NCBI RefSeq assembly: GCF_020037015.1
Contig: NZ_JAIQDE010000002.1
Coordinates: 1 to 64,000 of the forward strand
Direction: 5' to 3'
DNA: 64,000 nucleotides
Source: Corallococcus sp. AS-1-6
Lineage (GTDB): Bacteria > Myxococcota > Myxococcia > Myxococcales > Myxococcaceae
Shown piece after piece: positions 33,601 to 40,892 of this stretch. Position numbers and translations under genes: made by a program. Position 1 is the first letter of the stretch, and each line of letters starts with the position of its first letter. The notes below the pieces were generated by a model. It made no database searches, was not told the DNA's origin, and saw nothing but the letters and a program-made list of their open reading frames with translations.

Positions 33601-33747
33601 CCCACGGTCGTTCCCGTGGAGGGCATTGGTGAAGCCGTCACGGTGGAGGGCAGCGGCTGCGCGGTGGGTGGGTCCGGAGGGGTCTGGGTGCTCGCGGCGT
33701 GGGTGCTGGCCAGGCGGAGGGCCCGGCGCGGTCAGCGGGCCCGCTAA
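30610..33747 (+). CDS. Surface protein with choice-anchor D-like repeats, lipobox and MYXO-CTERM-type tail
   Basis: A 1045-aa exported protein. It starts MRRLTLLAALCLSVLASC (lipobox, Cys18), then a Cys-rich N-terminal domain (residues about 45-190: CPTC, CSD, CGGC) with a beta-sandwich feel. From about 195 it has eight repeats of roughly 95-105 residues, each opening with a beta strand of the form LxFGxxxVGxxS (LSFGSIAVGASAS, LDFGAVRVGASSN, MDFGVHTAG, LDFGSREVGS, LSFARTEVGNTS, MEFGGQRVGG, LTFGSQFLGG, IVFGNQRVDATS) and ending VxLxGTG. This is the choice-anchor D/ASH-like pattern. The tail GCAVGG, hydrophobic WVLAAWVLA, then RRRARRGQRAR (Cys1017) is MYXO-CTERM-like. Having both anchors is unusual. 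It converges with an OmpA gene. Confidence 0.82.
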   Translation: MRRLTLLAALCLSVLASCSPVEPEAPASPETPGEASRSQSLTVVKDYFLELTWDGATKCPTCDRTTYACSDNTGNWNGGVRSFTDPVAKGWRVTGAEVEIIGRGYDGGLTTVLLNSQVLGTYGMAPNPFRVCGGCETPELGYKAPDSMGIPGYRYGDINTFALRPERTNCIAAARIRLRTGRPLLRVNPTSLSFGSIAVGASASQKVRLTNEGVVPLVIDAMSLPLPFKLAPVSLPFTLKEGATLDVTVTYAPTADRVDSGILSLLSNDPDNGSLPIKLEGTGGAPKLELAPTALDFGAVRVGASSNLLLQVKNVGSLPLTIPAVLTQAPFSVSGLAPGGSVVQPGTVLPLTVTFKATAGAFSLPMYIQAQGSATPLAEVSLRGTGIEPAIVVAATAMDFGVHTAGVDPVRKTLAVSNTGLDDLVLTAFDVEAPFTVESGLPLTIKAREQANLTVAYAPVAGRAAKDLTLRSNDPRTPVVKVALTGTGVAVPALKVTAPDGGTALDFGSREVGSVSAPQALTLKNEGAGTLVVESIQAPTGFAVTPAGRFSLAPGATTQVQVTFEPPHIARFAPELLLSADGPGGSTQTVLLSGQGVEGKVTATPSALSFARTEVGNTSKAVQVTIVNSGTDTLTISTIAVAGPFSLVLPKLPKELPPRDAFTMEATFVPVEDGAASGALRVFSNAPSSPTVVKLDGEGLQAVSRMASDVMEFGGQRVGGLSAPRELTLFNMGSESLNVTAVNVSGPFQVSGLNVGTSVPPLGNRTFQVSYKPTEATSENGVLEVQSNAPRAAQVTLRGTGTTASMETSVTALTFGSQFLGGTSQRVVELRNTGTSPVTITGVDPVDGFSLSGLPLPHVVEPRTSHPFYVVFEPPRPGDYAGSLAVRHDASSTPLMVAVQGTGVAQELTVTPGAIVFGNQRVDATSQPLSLELVNTGNVPVTVQVTSSDAAFRVDMSAASGAIPAGGRASVPVTFHPTRTGTVRGEVRVVPSGGGLGPTVVPVEGIGEAVTVEGSGCAVGGSGGVWVLAAWVLARRRARRGQRAR

Positions 33748-33793
33748 CCCCCCGGATGCCCGCGGGGTGCGCCCCCGGGCCCGGTGCGGCCAG

Positions 33794-33818
33794 AACCTGT
33801 CCGACTGTCGGACAGGTT
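33794..33818. terminator. Bidirectional palindromic terminator
   Basis: AACCTGTCCGA (33794-33804) and TCGGACAGGTT (33808-33818) pair perfectly over 11 bp with a 3-nt loop, between the convergent choice-anchor and OmpA genes. A T-run is short, so the element could also be a repeated extragenic palindrome. Confidence 0.7.
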
Positions 33819-33857
33819 TCCGCGGGGTGCCTCCGCCGGGGAGGCCCTCCCCTGGAC

Positions 33858-35408
33858 TCAGGGGGGAGGAGGCGCGGGGACGGTGCGGGCCGAAGTGGGC
33901 TCGCCCAGGGTCAACAGAAGCTCCGCTCGGCGGTTCTCCCCCCGGCCCGCTGGCGTACCGTTGGAGCCCGCGGGCCGGCGCGCACCGAGGCCCCGGGCTT
34001 CCAAGCGGTGAGCTGGAACGCCCTTTCGCACCAGGTAGTCGCGGACTGCTTCCGCGCGAGCGAGGGACAGACGCTGGTTGGAGGCGGTGGAGCCTTCCGC
34101 GTCCGTGTGCCCTTCGATGACGACGCGCTCCACCTCCGGATGCTCCAGCAGCACCCGCGCCACCTGATCCAGGACGCGAGAGCGGCCCGGCACCGTCGTC
34201 ACGCCGACCTCGAAGAAGACCTGGCCATGGAGGACGAGGCGCTCGCGGGTCAGGGAGACGAGCGAGTCACCAGTCTCCGGGCAGCCGCCGTGTTCGCGGG
34301 TCCCCCGCTCGTGGATGCAGGCGTCCAACACGTCCACGACACCATCGCCGTCCGTGTCGGTCTCGGAGACAGGCTCATCCCTGGCGGGCTCGGGAGGCGG
34401 AGGTTCGGAAGGCGTGGGTTCGGGTTCGAGCTGGGGGGCGGCGGGAGCACGCGGGAGCCCCTGGACCAGCTCGTAGACGATGTCCTCCGGGGGCGGAGGC
34501 GGTGGCTTGTCGAAGAGCAGCGCGAATCCCGCGAGCACCCGGAAGCGAGGGGCACCCGGCTCCGCGCCCAGGCCCGCCCCACCCAATGCGAAAAACTCCC
34601 AGGGCCGGGAGGGCGCGTAGCGCAGGCCGCCCAGCAGCTCGCCGCTGGTGCGCTGCTGCCGCCACGAGTACGCGCCGAGCGCCGACACCTCCGCGCGCAG
34701 GGCGTACCCCACCGTCAGGCCCACTCCGGCGCGAAGCTCGTTGCCCACGCCGTTGAGGCTGTCCACGCCGGAGTCCGTCGAGACGGCGCGACGCAGGAGC
34801 ACGCCCACTTCCAGCGCCGGAGCCACGGGCCCCCAGCGCTTGCCCATCATGAGGCGTCCCTGTCCCCGGACGCCCTGGTCGCGAGCGAGCGCCCCCGAGC
34901 CGCCCACGGGCAACCGGACATCCAGGTCGAGCGCCAGGTGGAAGGCCTCGGGAGCGGTGGTCCCCAGCAAGCCCAGCCGGGCCGCGAGTCGTGGCGCGCC
35001 CAGGCCGCTTCGCGACGGGGAGGAGATGGACAGCACGGTGCTCACGTCCGCGCCGCTCTGATGGATGACGCCAGGGAGCTGGGCCTGAAGCTCCAGCCAG
35101 GGAAGCACGCCCACGGCCAGCGACACCACGCCGGTGGTCCGGGACAGGACGAGCGGGTATTCGTCCGGCCCGTTGCGGACCGTGAGTGACTTCCGCTGGT
35201 AGTGCGCCAGCAGGGAGATGCGCAGGGCTCCAGGTGCGAGCAGCTCCCCGCTGCCCATCGTCAGGGGCCCCAGGCCCGGGTTCGGGTCCAGGCGCTCCAG
35301 GGAGAACGTGGGCAGGGGCGTGGCGTCCTGGGCACGCGCGGGGGATGCGAACAGCAGCAGTCCCAGCGCGGCCCCGCCCACTGCGCATCGGTGCAAGGCC
35401 GGACCCAT
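33858..35408 (-). CDS. OmpA-family outer-membrane protein with beta-barrel-like N-terminus
   Basis: A 516-aa protein has a signal peptide (cleavage near ASPARA|Q, residue 26). Residues about 40-300 are amphipathic strands with alternating hydrophobics and a repeated short-turn pattern (RISLLAHYQRKS, GVVSLAVGVLPWLELQAQL, LRAEVSALGAYSW), consistent with an outer-membrane barrel. A Pro/Glu linker and a DTDGDGVVDVLDAC thrombospondin-3-like calcium motif follow. The C-terminal OmpA domain (about 380-500) has VVIEGHTDAEGSTASNQRLS and AEAVRDYLVRKGVPAHRLEARGLG, the peptidoglycan-binding signature (with D and R contacts). It anchors the outer membrane to the wall. It is convergent with the MYXO-CTERM-type surface protein. 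Confidence 0.85.
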   Translation of the reverse strand: MGPALHRCAVGGAALGLLLFASPARAQDATPLPTFSLERLDPNPGLGPLTMGSGELLAPGALRISLLAHYQRKSLTVRNGPDEYPLVLSRTTGVVSLAVGVLPWLELQAQLPGVIHQSGADVSTVLSISSPSRSGLGAPRLAARLGLLGTTAPEAFHLALDLDVRLPVGGSGALARDQGVRGQGRLMMGKRWGPVAPALEVGVLLRRAVSTDSGVDSLNGVGNELRAGVGLTVGYALRAEVSALGAYSWRQQRTSGELLGGLRYAPSRPWEFFALGGAGLGAEPGAPRFRVLAGFALLFDKPPPPPPEDIVYELVQGLPRAPAAPQLEPEPTPSEPPPPEPARDEPVSETDTDGDGVVDVLDACIHERGTREHGGCPETGDSLVSLTRERLVLHGQVFFEVGVTTVPGRSRVLDQVARVLLEHPEVERVVIEGHTDAEGSTASNQRLSLARAEAVRDYLVRKGVPAHRLEARGLGARRPAGSNGTPAGRGENRRAELLLTLGEPTSARTVPAPPPP

Positions 35409-35622
35409 GCGCCCATCTTCCGTCAGGTCCCGCCCGGGGCGAAGGGGAATGGCGGGGAGAAACTCCGTCTCCGCTCGAAGACACGGCCATGCAAATGAGA
35501 CCGTTGATGTCGAAACGCCCGCAATGCACGACAGGTGTCGCCCAGGGTGACCCGTACGTCTGCGTCTGTGACGAAATCCGCCTCCCTGCCCTCTTCATGG
35601 GCAGAGAGGTCCGACAATCACA

Positions 35623-36474
35623 TCACTTCCCCGCGCGCTGAGCCGCCTCCAGCGTGTTCTTCATCAGCATCGCAATGGTCATCGGCCCCACGCCACCCGG
35701 CACCGGCGTGATGAACGACGCGCGCTCCGCCGCCGCGGCGAACTCCACGTCTCCCACCAGCTTGCCGTCCGCCTTGCGGTTCATGCCCACGTCAATCACC
35801 ACCGCGCCGGGCTTGATCCACGCGCCCTTCACCAGCTCCGGCACGCCCACCGCCACCACCAGGATGTCCGCCTGCGCCACCTCCGACGGCAGGTCGCTCT
35901 TGCGGTGGCACACCGTCACCGTCGCGTCCTTCTGGAGCAGCATCAGCGCCTGCGGCTTGCCCACGATGTTGCTGCGGCCCACCACCACCGCGCGCTTTCC
36001 CGCCGGATTGCACCCCACCTCTTCCAACAACCGCATCACCCCGTAGGGCGTGCACGCCCGCGTCGCCGGGCGGCCCAGCAGCAGGTTGCCCGCGTTCATC
36101 GGGTGGAAGCCGTCCGCGTCCTTCTCCGGCTTCACCGCCGCGATGATGGCGTCCGCGTCGATGTGCTTGGGCAACGGCAACTGCACCAGGATGCCGTGCA
36201 CCGCCGGGTCCTCGTTCAGCCGGTGCACCAGCGCCAGGAGCTCCTCCTGGGTGATGGTCTCGTCCGGGTGGTGCTCCCAGGAGTTGAAACCCACCTCCTC
36301 GGCGGCCTTCTTCTTGCCCGTCACGTAGATTTTCGACGCCGGGTCCTCGCCCACGCGCACCACGGCGAGCCCCGGGGTGATGCCGCGCTCCGCCTTCAGG
36401 CGCGCCACCTCCTCCTTGATCTCCGCCCGCACGCGCGCCGCCACTGCCTTGCCGTCAATCAACTGAGCCGTCAT
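35623..36474 (-). CDS. folD: Bifunctional methylene-THF dehydrogenase/cyclohydrolase
   Basis: This 283-aa FolD interconverts 5,10-methylene-THF, methenyl-THF and 10-formyl-THF with NADP. The active-site motif is [14 protein letters not shown] (Tyr50 and Lys54, Lys56 of the YVxxKxK pattern), [12 protein letters not shown] is the substrate segment, and [18 protein letters not shown] binds NADP, followed by [14 protein letters not shown] near the C-terminus. Length and motifs are canonical. It links to the gcv and metF genes 8 kb away in the same folate pathway. TAAGGT lies 7 nt before the ATG, with no clear Shine-Dalgarno. Confidence 0.96.
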   Translation of the reverse strand: MTAQLIDGKAVAARVRAEIKEEVARLKAERGITPGLAVVRVGEDPASKIYVTGKKKAAEEVGFNSWEHHPDETITQEELLALVHRLNEDPAVHGILVQLPLPKHIDADAIIAAVKPEKDADGFHPMNAGNLLLGRPATRACTPYGVMRLLEEVGCNPAGKRAVVVGRSNIVGKPQALMLLQKDATVTVCHRKSDLPSEVAQADILVVAVGVPELVKGAWIKPGAVVIDVGMNRKADGKLVGDVEFAAAAERASFITPVPGGVGPMTIAMLMKNTLEAAQRAGK

Positions 36475-36525
36475 ACGCCCCACCTTATGCAAGACTGGCC
36501 CGGCACAAGGGAGCGAAGCGAAGGC

Positions 36526-37362
36526 ATGGGCGCGGGAAAAGTTCTCGGGGCGATGTTGGGTCTCATGGCCGGCCTCCTCATTGGCGGCCCCTGGGCCATC
36601 GTGCTCGCCCTCATCGTGGGCACGGGCCTGGGCCACTACTTCGACGAACAGCACGCCGCGCCCCCGGACTTCCCTGAAATCTTCAGCGACTTCCCCGTCA
36701 CCTTCGAGCCGCCTCCCAAGCAGGCCCCCCTCTCCCAGGGTCCCGGCGAGTTCCCCATCGTCCAGGCCCCGGACGAGGACCCGCTCGACCGCGACATCAC
36801 CGCCCTCTTCGTGGACGTGGCCCGCGCCGACGGCGACATGCGCCGCGAGGAGGTCCGCGAGGTCCGCCGCTACTTCGAGGAGGTCCTCCACGCCGACGCC
36901 CACACCGTCCAGGCCGTGCGCCGCCACCTCAAGGACTTCCTCTCCCACCCCGCCTCCCTGGACGCCCCCGCCGCCCTCGCCTCCTGCCTGGACTCCCTGC
37001 CTTCGGGCGAACGGCTCCGCCTGCTGGACGCCCTCTACGAGATGGCGCTCGCGGACGGCCCCCTCCAGCGCTCCGAGCGCGAGGCCCTGAAGCGCATGGC
37101 CGAGGGCCTGGACGTCCCCGACGCCAAGGTCCAGGCCCTGGCCGAGCAGCACCTGGGCGACGCCACCGCCCACTACCAGACGCTGGGCCTCCCCCCGGAC
37201 GCCACCGACGCGGAGGTGAAGAGCGCCTACCGCAAGCTCGCCGCCCGCTTCCACCCGGACAAGGCCAGCCACCTGGCGCCCAGGGCCGCCGAGCAGGCCG
37301 CCCGCCGGTTCCAGGCCGTCCGCGACGCCTACGAGGAAATCCGCAGGCTGCGCGGCCTGTAG
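36526..37362 (+). CDS. TerB/DnaJ-domain membrane-linked co-chaperone (DjlA-like)
   Basis: A 278-aa protein has an N-terminal hydrophobic hairpin ([27 protein letters not shown], about 10-36), a Pro-rich stretch, then a TerB-like helical domain ([20 protein letters not shown] ... [22 protein letters not shown], with the DGD and ADG metal-type loops). The C-terminal J domain (about 217-278) has HPD at 243-245 in [10 protein letters not shown]. This arrangement is that of DjlA, an inner-membrane J protein that stimulates DnaK. The J domain is at the C-terminus, as in DjlA. The ATG is preceded by AAGGGAGCGAAGCGAAGG. folD lies divergent. Confidence 0.8.
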   Translation: MGAGKVLGAMLGLMAGLLIGGPWAIVLALIVGTGLGHYFDEQHAAPPDFPEIFSDFPVTFEPPPKQAPLSQGPGEFPIVQAPDEDPLDRDITALFVDVARADGDMRREEVREVRRYFEEVLHADAHTVQAVRRHLKDFLSHPASLDAPAALASCLDSLPSGERLRLLDALYEMALADGPLQRSEREALKRMAEGLDVPDAKVQALAEQHLGDATAHYQTLGLPPDATDAEVKSAYRKLAARFHPDKASHLAPRAAEQAARRFQAVRDAYEEIRRLRGL

Positions 37363-37386
37363 CCCGGGTTAGAAGACAGGAATCCC

Positions 37387-38091
37387 ATGAGCCAGCGTCC
37401 CCCCAAGAAGAAGGAAGCGGAGTTCCAGAACAACCCGTTCAAGTCCGCCATCAAGACGCTTCAGGATCAGCAGAAGCAGGAGAAGGAAGCCGCCGCCGCC
37501 CAGGCCGCCGCGAAGAAGAAGGCCGCCGCGCCGAAGCCCACCAAGGCCCCCAAGGCCCGTCCGGAGGACGACGACGTGGGCCTCTTCTTCTCCGCCATGG
37601 ACGGCGTGCAGCAGATCACGAACCGCGGTGAGGCCCCCAAGACGAACCCGCGCCTGCCGGAGCTCATCGACGACAACGCGGAGGCGCTCGCGCAGCTCTC
37701 CGACCTGGTCGCCGTGGACGGGCCGCTGTCCTTCACCGGCTCGGACGAGTCCTTCGAGGGCGCCTCCCCCGGCACCGACCCCAACCTGCTGCGCTCGCTG
37801 CGCCGGGGCGACTTCTCCGTGCAGGACCGGCTGGACCTCCACGGCAAGACGCAGCGCGAGGCCCAGGCCGCCGTGGAGCGCTTCCTGTCCGACAGCCGCC
37901 GCGCCAAGCGCCGCTGCGTGCTCATCGTCCACGGGCGCGGTTTGAATTCCAAGGATCAGATCCCGGTGCTCAAGGACGCGGTGAGGGATCTGCTGTCGCA
38001 GAAGCGGCTGGAGCGGATGGTGCTGGCGTTCTCCACTGCCCGTCCGCAGGACGGCGGGGCTGGCGCCGTCTACGTGCTGCTGCGCCGATAG
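37387..38091 (+). CDS. Smr-domain protein
   Basis: This 234-aa protein is rich in basic/Ala residues in its first 55 positions (QKQEKEAAAAQAAAKKKAA, probably a flexible nucleic-acid-binding tail). It then has an acidic linker and a C-terminal Smr domain of about 90 residues: LDLHGKTQREAQAAVERFL (the LDLHG motif about 148-152) and VLIVHGRGLNSKDQIPVLKD (the HGRG motif about 182-185). Smr domains bind or nick DNA or RNA. MutS2-linked forms act on branched DNA, stand-alone forms often on RNA. It has no MutS region. It follows the DjlA-like gene by 24 nt. Confidence 0.84.
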   Translation: MSQRPPKKKEAEFQNNPFKSAIKTLQDQQKQEKEAAAAQAAAKKKAAAPKPTKAPKARPEDDDVGLFFSAMDGVQQITNRGEAPKTNPRLPELIDDNAEALAQLSDLVAVDGPLSFTGSDESFEGASPGTDPNLLRSLRRGDFSVQDRLDLHGKTQREAQAAVERFLSDSRRAKRRCVLIVHGRGLNSKDQIPVLKDAVRDLLSQKRLERMVLAFSTARPQDGGAGAVYVLLRR

Positions 38092-38127
38092 CTTTACGCG
38101 TGGCCGTGGCTGTGCATACATGCCGCC

Positions 38128-39120
38128 ATGGTTCGCGACCTCATTGACCTCCACATCCACGTGGGTGGCGCGGTGGCTCCGCACATCCTGTGGTCCATCG
38201 CCCACCAGCAGGGCTTCAAGCTCCCCGTCAAGAACTACTTCGACTTCGTCGAGCTCATCACCTCCCGTCCGGGCAAGGTGGGCAGCCTCGACGACTACCT
38301 GAAGATCCTCCACACCTGGACGGAGAAGATCCAATCGTCTCCCAGCGCCATCGAGCGCTCCGTCTACGAGGTGATTGGCAAGGAGTACCGGGGCAGCCGC
38401 GTCACCCAGATCGAGCTGCGCTTCAACCCGATGAAGCGCAACCTCTCCAGCGAGCTGGACCTGGACCACATCATCCACGCGGCGCTGCGGGGCATGGACC
38501 GCGCGACGCTGGAGTACGGCGTGAAGGTGGGCCTCATCTTCTGCCTGGCCCGCGAGTTCGACCACAAGCTCAACAGCATCATCGTGGAGAAGGCCATCAA
38601 GTACCGCTCGCGCGGCGTGTACGGCATCGACCTGGCCGGCACGGAGCGCGACGCGATGGAGCACAAGCCCTCGCTCTCCGAGTACGAGGACCTCTACGCC
38701 CGCGCGCGCAAGGGCGGCCTCAAGTGCACCGTGCACACCGGCGAGACGGCCGGCACGGGCGCGGGCGGCCTGATGGCGGCGGTGGAGAAGCTCAAGCCCC
38801 ACCGCATCGGCCACGGCATCCGCGCCGCGTACGACGAGTCCGCGATGAAGATTTTGCGTGAGAACAACATCACGCTGGAGCTCTGCCCCACGTCCAACAT
38901 CCACACCAAGGCCGTGGAGGGTCTGCAGGAGCTCAAGCACATCATGCAGACGTTCTGGGACCGCAAGGTGAAGTTCACCATCAACACGGACGGCCCCTAC
39001 CTGCTGGAGACGGACATGCGGCGGGAGATTGAGATCGTCGAGTCCAACGGCCTGCTCACCCCCGAGCAGGTGGACCAGGCACTCGCGTGGGCGCGCGAGG
39101 CGTCCTTCATCCCGGCCTGA
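38128..39120 (+). CDS. Adenosine deaminase-family hydrolase
   Basis: A 330-aa TIM-barrel amidohydrolase. The zinc ligands and catalytic residues are in place: DLHIHVGG (His9, His11; typical enzymes have H-L-H-L-x-G), VHTGET (His203, Glu205), RIGHGI (His229, conserved) and NTDGP (Asp288). The LELCPTSNIHT segment before the last motif is characteristic. It probably deaminates adenosine or a related purine, but the changed first motif (Val and Gly in place of the usual Asp-Gly) leaves open a different nucleoside or an adenine-like substrate. Its stop and the ATG of pyrD are 3 nt apart, so the two are co-transcribed in nucleotide metabolism. Confidence 0.8.
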   Translation: MVRDLIDLHIHVGGAVAPHILWSIAHQQGFKLPVKNYFDFVELITSRPGKVGSLDDYLKILHTWTEKIQSSPSAIERSVYEVIGKEYRGSRVTQIELRFNPMKRNLSSELDLDHIIHAALRGMDRATLEYGVKVGLIFCLAREFDHKLNSIIVEKAIKYRSRGVYGIDLAGTERDAMEHKPSLSEYEDLYARARKGGLKCTVHTGETAGTGAGGLMAAVEKLKPHRIGHGIRAAYDESAMKILRENNITLELCPTSNIHTKAVEGLQELKHIMQTFWDRKVKFTINTDGPYLLETDMRREIEIVESNGLLTPEQVDQALAWAREASFIPA

Positions 39121-39123
39121 CGC

Positions 39124-40212
39124 ATGTACGGCCTGACTCGCGCATTGCTCTTCAGCCTGCCCCCGGAGCCCGCGCACCGGCTGGGCATGTCGGGGCTCGC
39201 GGCCCTGGGGAAGTGGAACGCCCGCTGCCGCGCCATGCGCGAGCACACGCTGCGCCTGGCGCCCATGGACCTGTCCGTGGAGCTGGCGGGGCTGAAGTTC
39301 GCCCACCCGGTGGCGCTCGCCGCCGGGCTGGACAAGGACGCGGAGGCCGTGGACGGGCTGTTCGCCTGCGGCTTCTCCGCCGTGGAGATCGGCACCGTCA
39401 CGCCGAAGCCCCAGCCCGGCAACCCGAAGCCGCGCCTGTTCCGCCTGCCGGAGCACCGCGCGGTCATCAACCGCATGGGCTTCAACAACCACGGCGCGGC
39501 CACCGCGGCGGAGCGCCTCAAGGCCCGCGAGTGGAAGCCCGGCCCGCTGGGCGTGAACATCGGCAAGAACAAGGACACGCCGCTGGAGCGCGCGGTGGAC
39601 GACTACGTGGCGTGCGTGGACGCGCTCGCGCCGCTGGGGGACTACGTCGTCGTCAACGCGTCGTCACCCAACACGCCGGGCCTGCGCAAGCTCCAGGAGC
39701 CGGAGGCGCTGTCCGCGCTGCTGCTCGCGGTGCGCGAGCGGATGGACGCCGTGGCTCCGGGCACGCCGCTGTTCCTGAAGATCGCCCCGGACCTCACGCC
39801 CGAGGCCGTGGATGAGGTCGTGGACGTGGCGATGGCGCGCGGGCTGTCCGGGCTCATCGCCACCAACACCACCCTCACCCGCCCCTTCGAGCACAAGCAC
39901 TCGAAGGAGGCAGGCGGCCTGTCCGGCGCCCCCGTGCGAGAGCTGTCCAACGCCGTCATCCGCCGCGCGTACCAGCGGAGCCAGGGCGCCCTGCCCCTCA
40001 TCGGCGTGGGCGGGGTGTTCACCGCGCAGGACGTCTACGAGAAGCTGCGCGCGGGCGCCACGGTGGTGCAGGTCTACACGGGCTTCATCTACGAGGGCCC
40101 GGGCATGGTGGACCGCATCCTCCCGGAGCTGGGCGCCCTGCTGACCCGCGACGGCTTCGCCTCCGTGCGCGACGTGATTGGCGTGGACGCTCGCGAGGGC
40201 ACGCCCGCGTAG
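39124..40212 (+). CDS. pyrD: Quinone-dependent dihydroorotate dehydrogenase (class 2)
   Basis: This 362-aa FMN enzyme of pyrimidine synthesis oxidises dihydroorotate with quinone on the inner membrane. The N-terminal amphipathic segment MYGLTRALLFSLPPEPAHRL (membrane contact) and the class 2 signatures VALAAGLDKDAEAV, EIGTVTPKPQPGNPKPRLFRL, NRMGFNNHGA and VVNASSPNTPGLR (catalytic Ser), then IATNTTLTRPF and ELSNAVIR, are all present. Its ATG is 3 nt after the stop of the adenosine deaminase-like gene. The stop overlaps a hairpin shared with the convergent gene. Confidence 0.96.
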   Translation: MYGLTRALLFSLPPEPAHRLGMSGLAALGKWNARCRAMREHTLRLAPMDLSVELAGLKFAHPVALAAGLDKDAEAVDGLFACGFSAVEIGTVTPKPQPGNPKPRLFRLPEHRAVINRMGFNNHGAATAAERLKAREWKPGPLGVNIGKNKDTPLERAVDDYVACVDALAPLGDYVVVNASSPNTPGLRKLQEPEALSALLLAVRERMDAVAPGTPLFLKIAPDLTPEAVDEVVDVAMARGLSGLIATNTTLTRPFEHKHSKEAGGLSGAPVRELSNAVIRRAYQRSQGALPLIGVGGVFTAQDVYEKLRAGATVVQVYTGFIYEGPGMVDRILPELGALLTRDGFASVRDVIGVDAREGTPA

Positions 40213-40258
40213 CCTCCGGTGGCTTCGAGCACGGCCCCCGCGGCGCGGGACCGGAGGC
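40212..40258. terminator. Bidirectional hairpin between pyrD and a convergent gene
   Basis: GCCTCCGGT (40212-40220) pairs perfectly with ACCGGAGGC (40250-40258) around a 29-nt loop. It lies between convergent stops (pyrD and the 40288-40701 gene). The loop is long, so the call is tentative. Confidence 0.5.
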
Positions 40259-40287
40259 GATGGACTCCGGCCCGACGCGAGAGCGGC

Positions 40288-40701
40288 TCAGCAACTGATG
40301 CAGCTACTGGCGTAGTTCCGGTATTGGTATTCCGTGTGCGTGTAGTTGCCGGCGTCGTCGTAGCAGGCCCGGTATTGGAATTGATAACGCATCATGCCCA
40401 GGTTGGTGTACGGGACCGCCACCTGGCCCGAGGGGCACACCGGCGGCCGCTGCTGGGGTCCCTCATCGAGGGACGGAGCCGCGTCCGCCGTCAGCCTCGG
40501 CTCACAGACCCAGGTGGTCCCACAGATTGAACTGGCCATGCACCGCTCCAGGCCGGTGTCACTCCATCCAACCCATTCACCACACGAGCTCAGCGCGGCC
40601 TCGGACGTGGCCAGCGCCGCCGACTCCTCGGGCGTCATCGCTCCACCGCACGCCGTCAATGCCAGACCCGTGCACAGCAGCAACGCCATTCCAGACTTCA
40701 T
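40288..40701 (-). CDS. Small Cys/Tyr-rich lipoprotein, function unknown
   Basis: A 137-aa protein has a lipoprotein signal (MALLLCTGLALTACG, lipobox LTAC, Cys about 18). The mature part is rich in Cys (CGEW, CMASSICGTTWVC, CPSGQ, CYDD, and a terminal SCISC) and aromatic residues, ending QFQYRACYDDAGNYTHTEYQ. The Cys number suggests a disulfide-knotted surface protein. I do not recognise a family. The chosen ATG (40701) has AAGGAG at a good distance; an ATG 47 codons upstream would destroy the signal peptide. A promoter with a 17-nt spacer lies upstream. Confidence 0.65.
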   Translation of the reverse strand: MKSGMALLLCTGLALTACGGAMTPEESAALATSEAALSSCGEWVGWSDTGLERCMASSICGTTWVCEPRLTADAAPSLDEGPQQRPPVCPSGQVAVPYTNLGMMRYQFQYRACYDDAGNYTHTEYQYRNYASSCISC

Positions 40702-40760
40702 GGAGGACTCCTTGTCCCAGGAGGACGCCGGCATGGCGCCCGGCCTTCCGACAAGGCCGC

Positions 40761-40789
40761 ATGTTAGGCAATCCGGATTTCGCAGACAA
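40761..40789 (-). promoter_or_regulatory. Candidate sigma-70 promoter of the small lipoprotein
   Basis: On the minus strand TTGTCT (40784-40789), 17-nt spacer, TAACAT (40761-40766), about 60 nt before the ATG at 40701. Both hexamers match four of six consensus bases with exact spacing. Confidence 0.5.
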
Positions 40790-40892
40790 ACCAGTTCTGC
40801 CTGACGGGAGTCGTGAGGATGAAAATGGCCAATGGCAGACATTGCACATCGGGCGCGTGCGCGGGCATGGGCGGTTGGGTATAGCGGCGCCC

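Noticed and set aside
30610-35408. TraA/TraB outer-membrane exchange pair
   Set aside because: The MYXO-CTERM-like protein has choice-anchor repeats rather than the PA14-like and Cys-rich repeats of TraA, and the two genes converge instead of forming an operon.
35423-35617. Small minus-strand frame (64 codons) between OmpA and folD
   Set aside because: No ribosome site or recognisable motif; the region more likely holds the OmpA promoter, which I could not locate convincingly.
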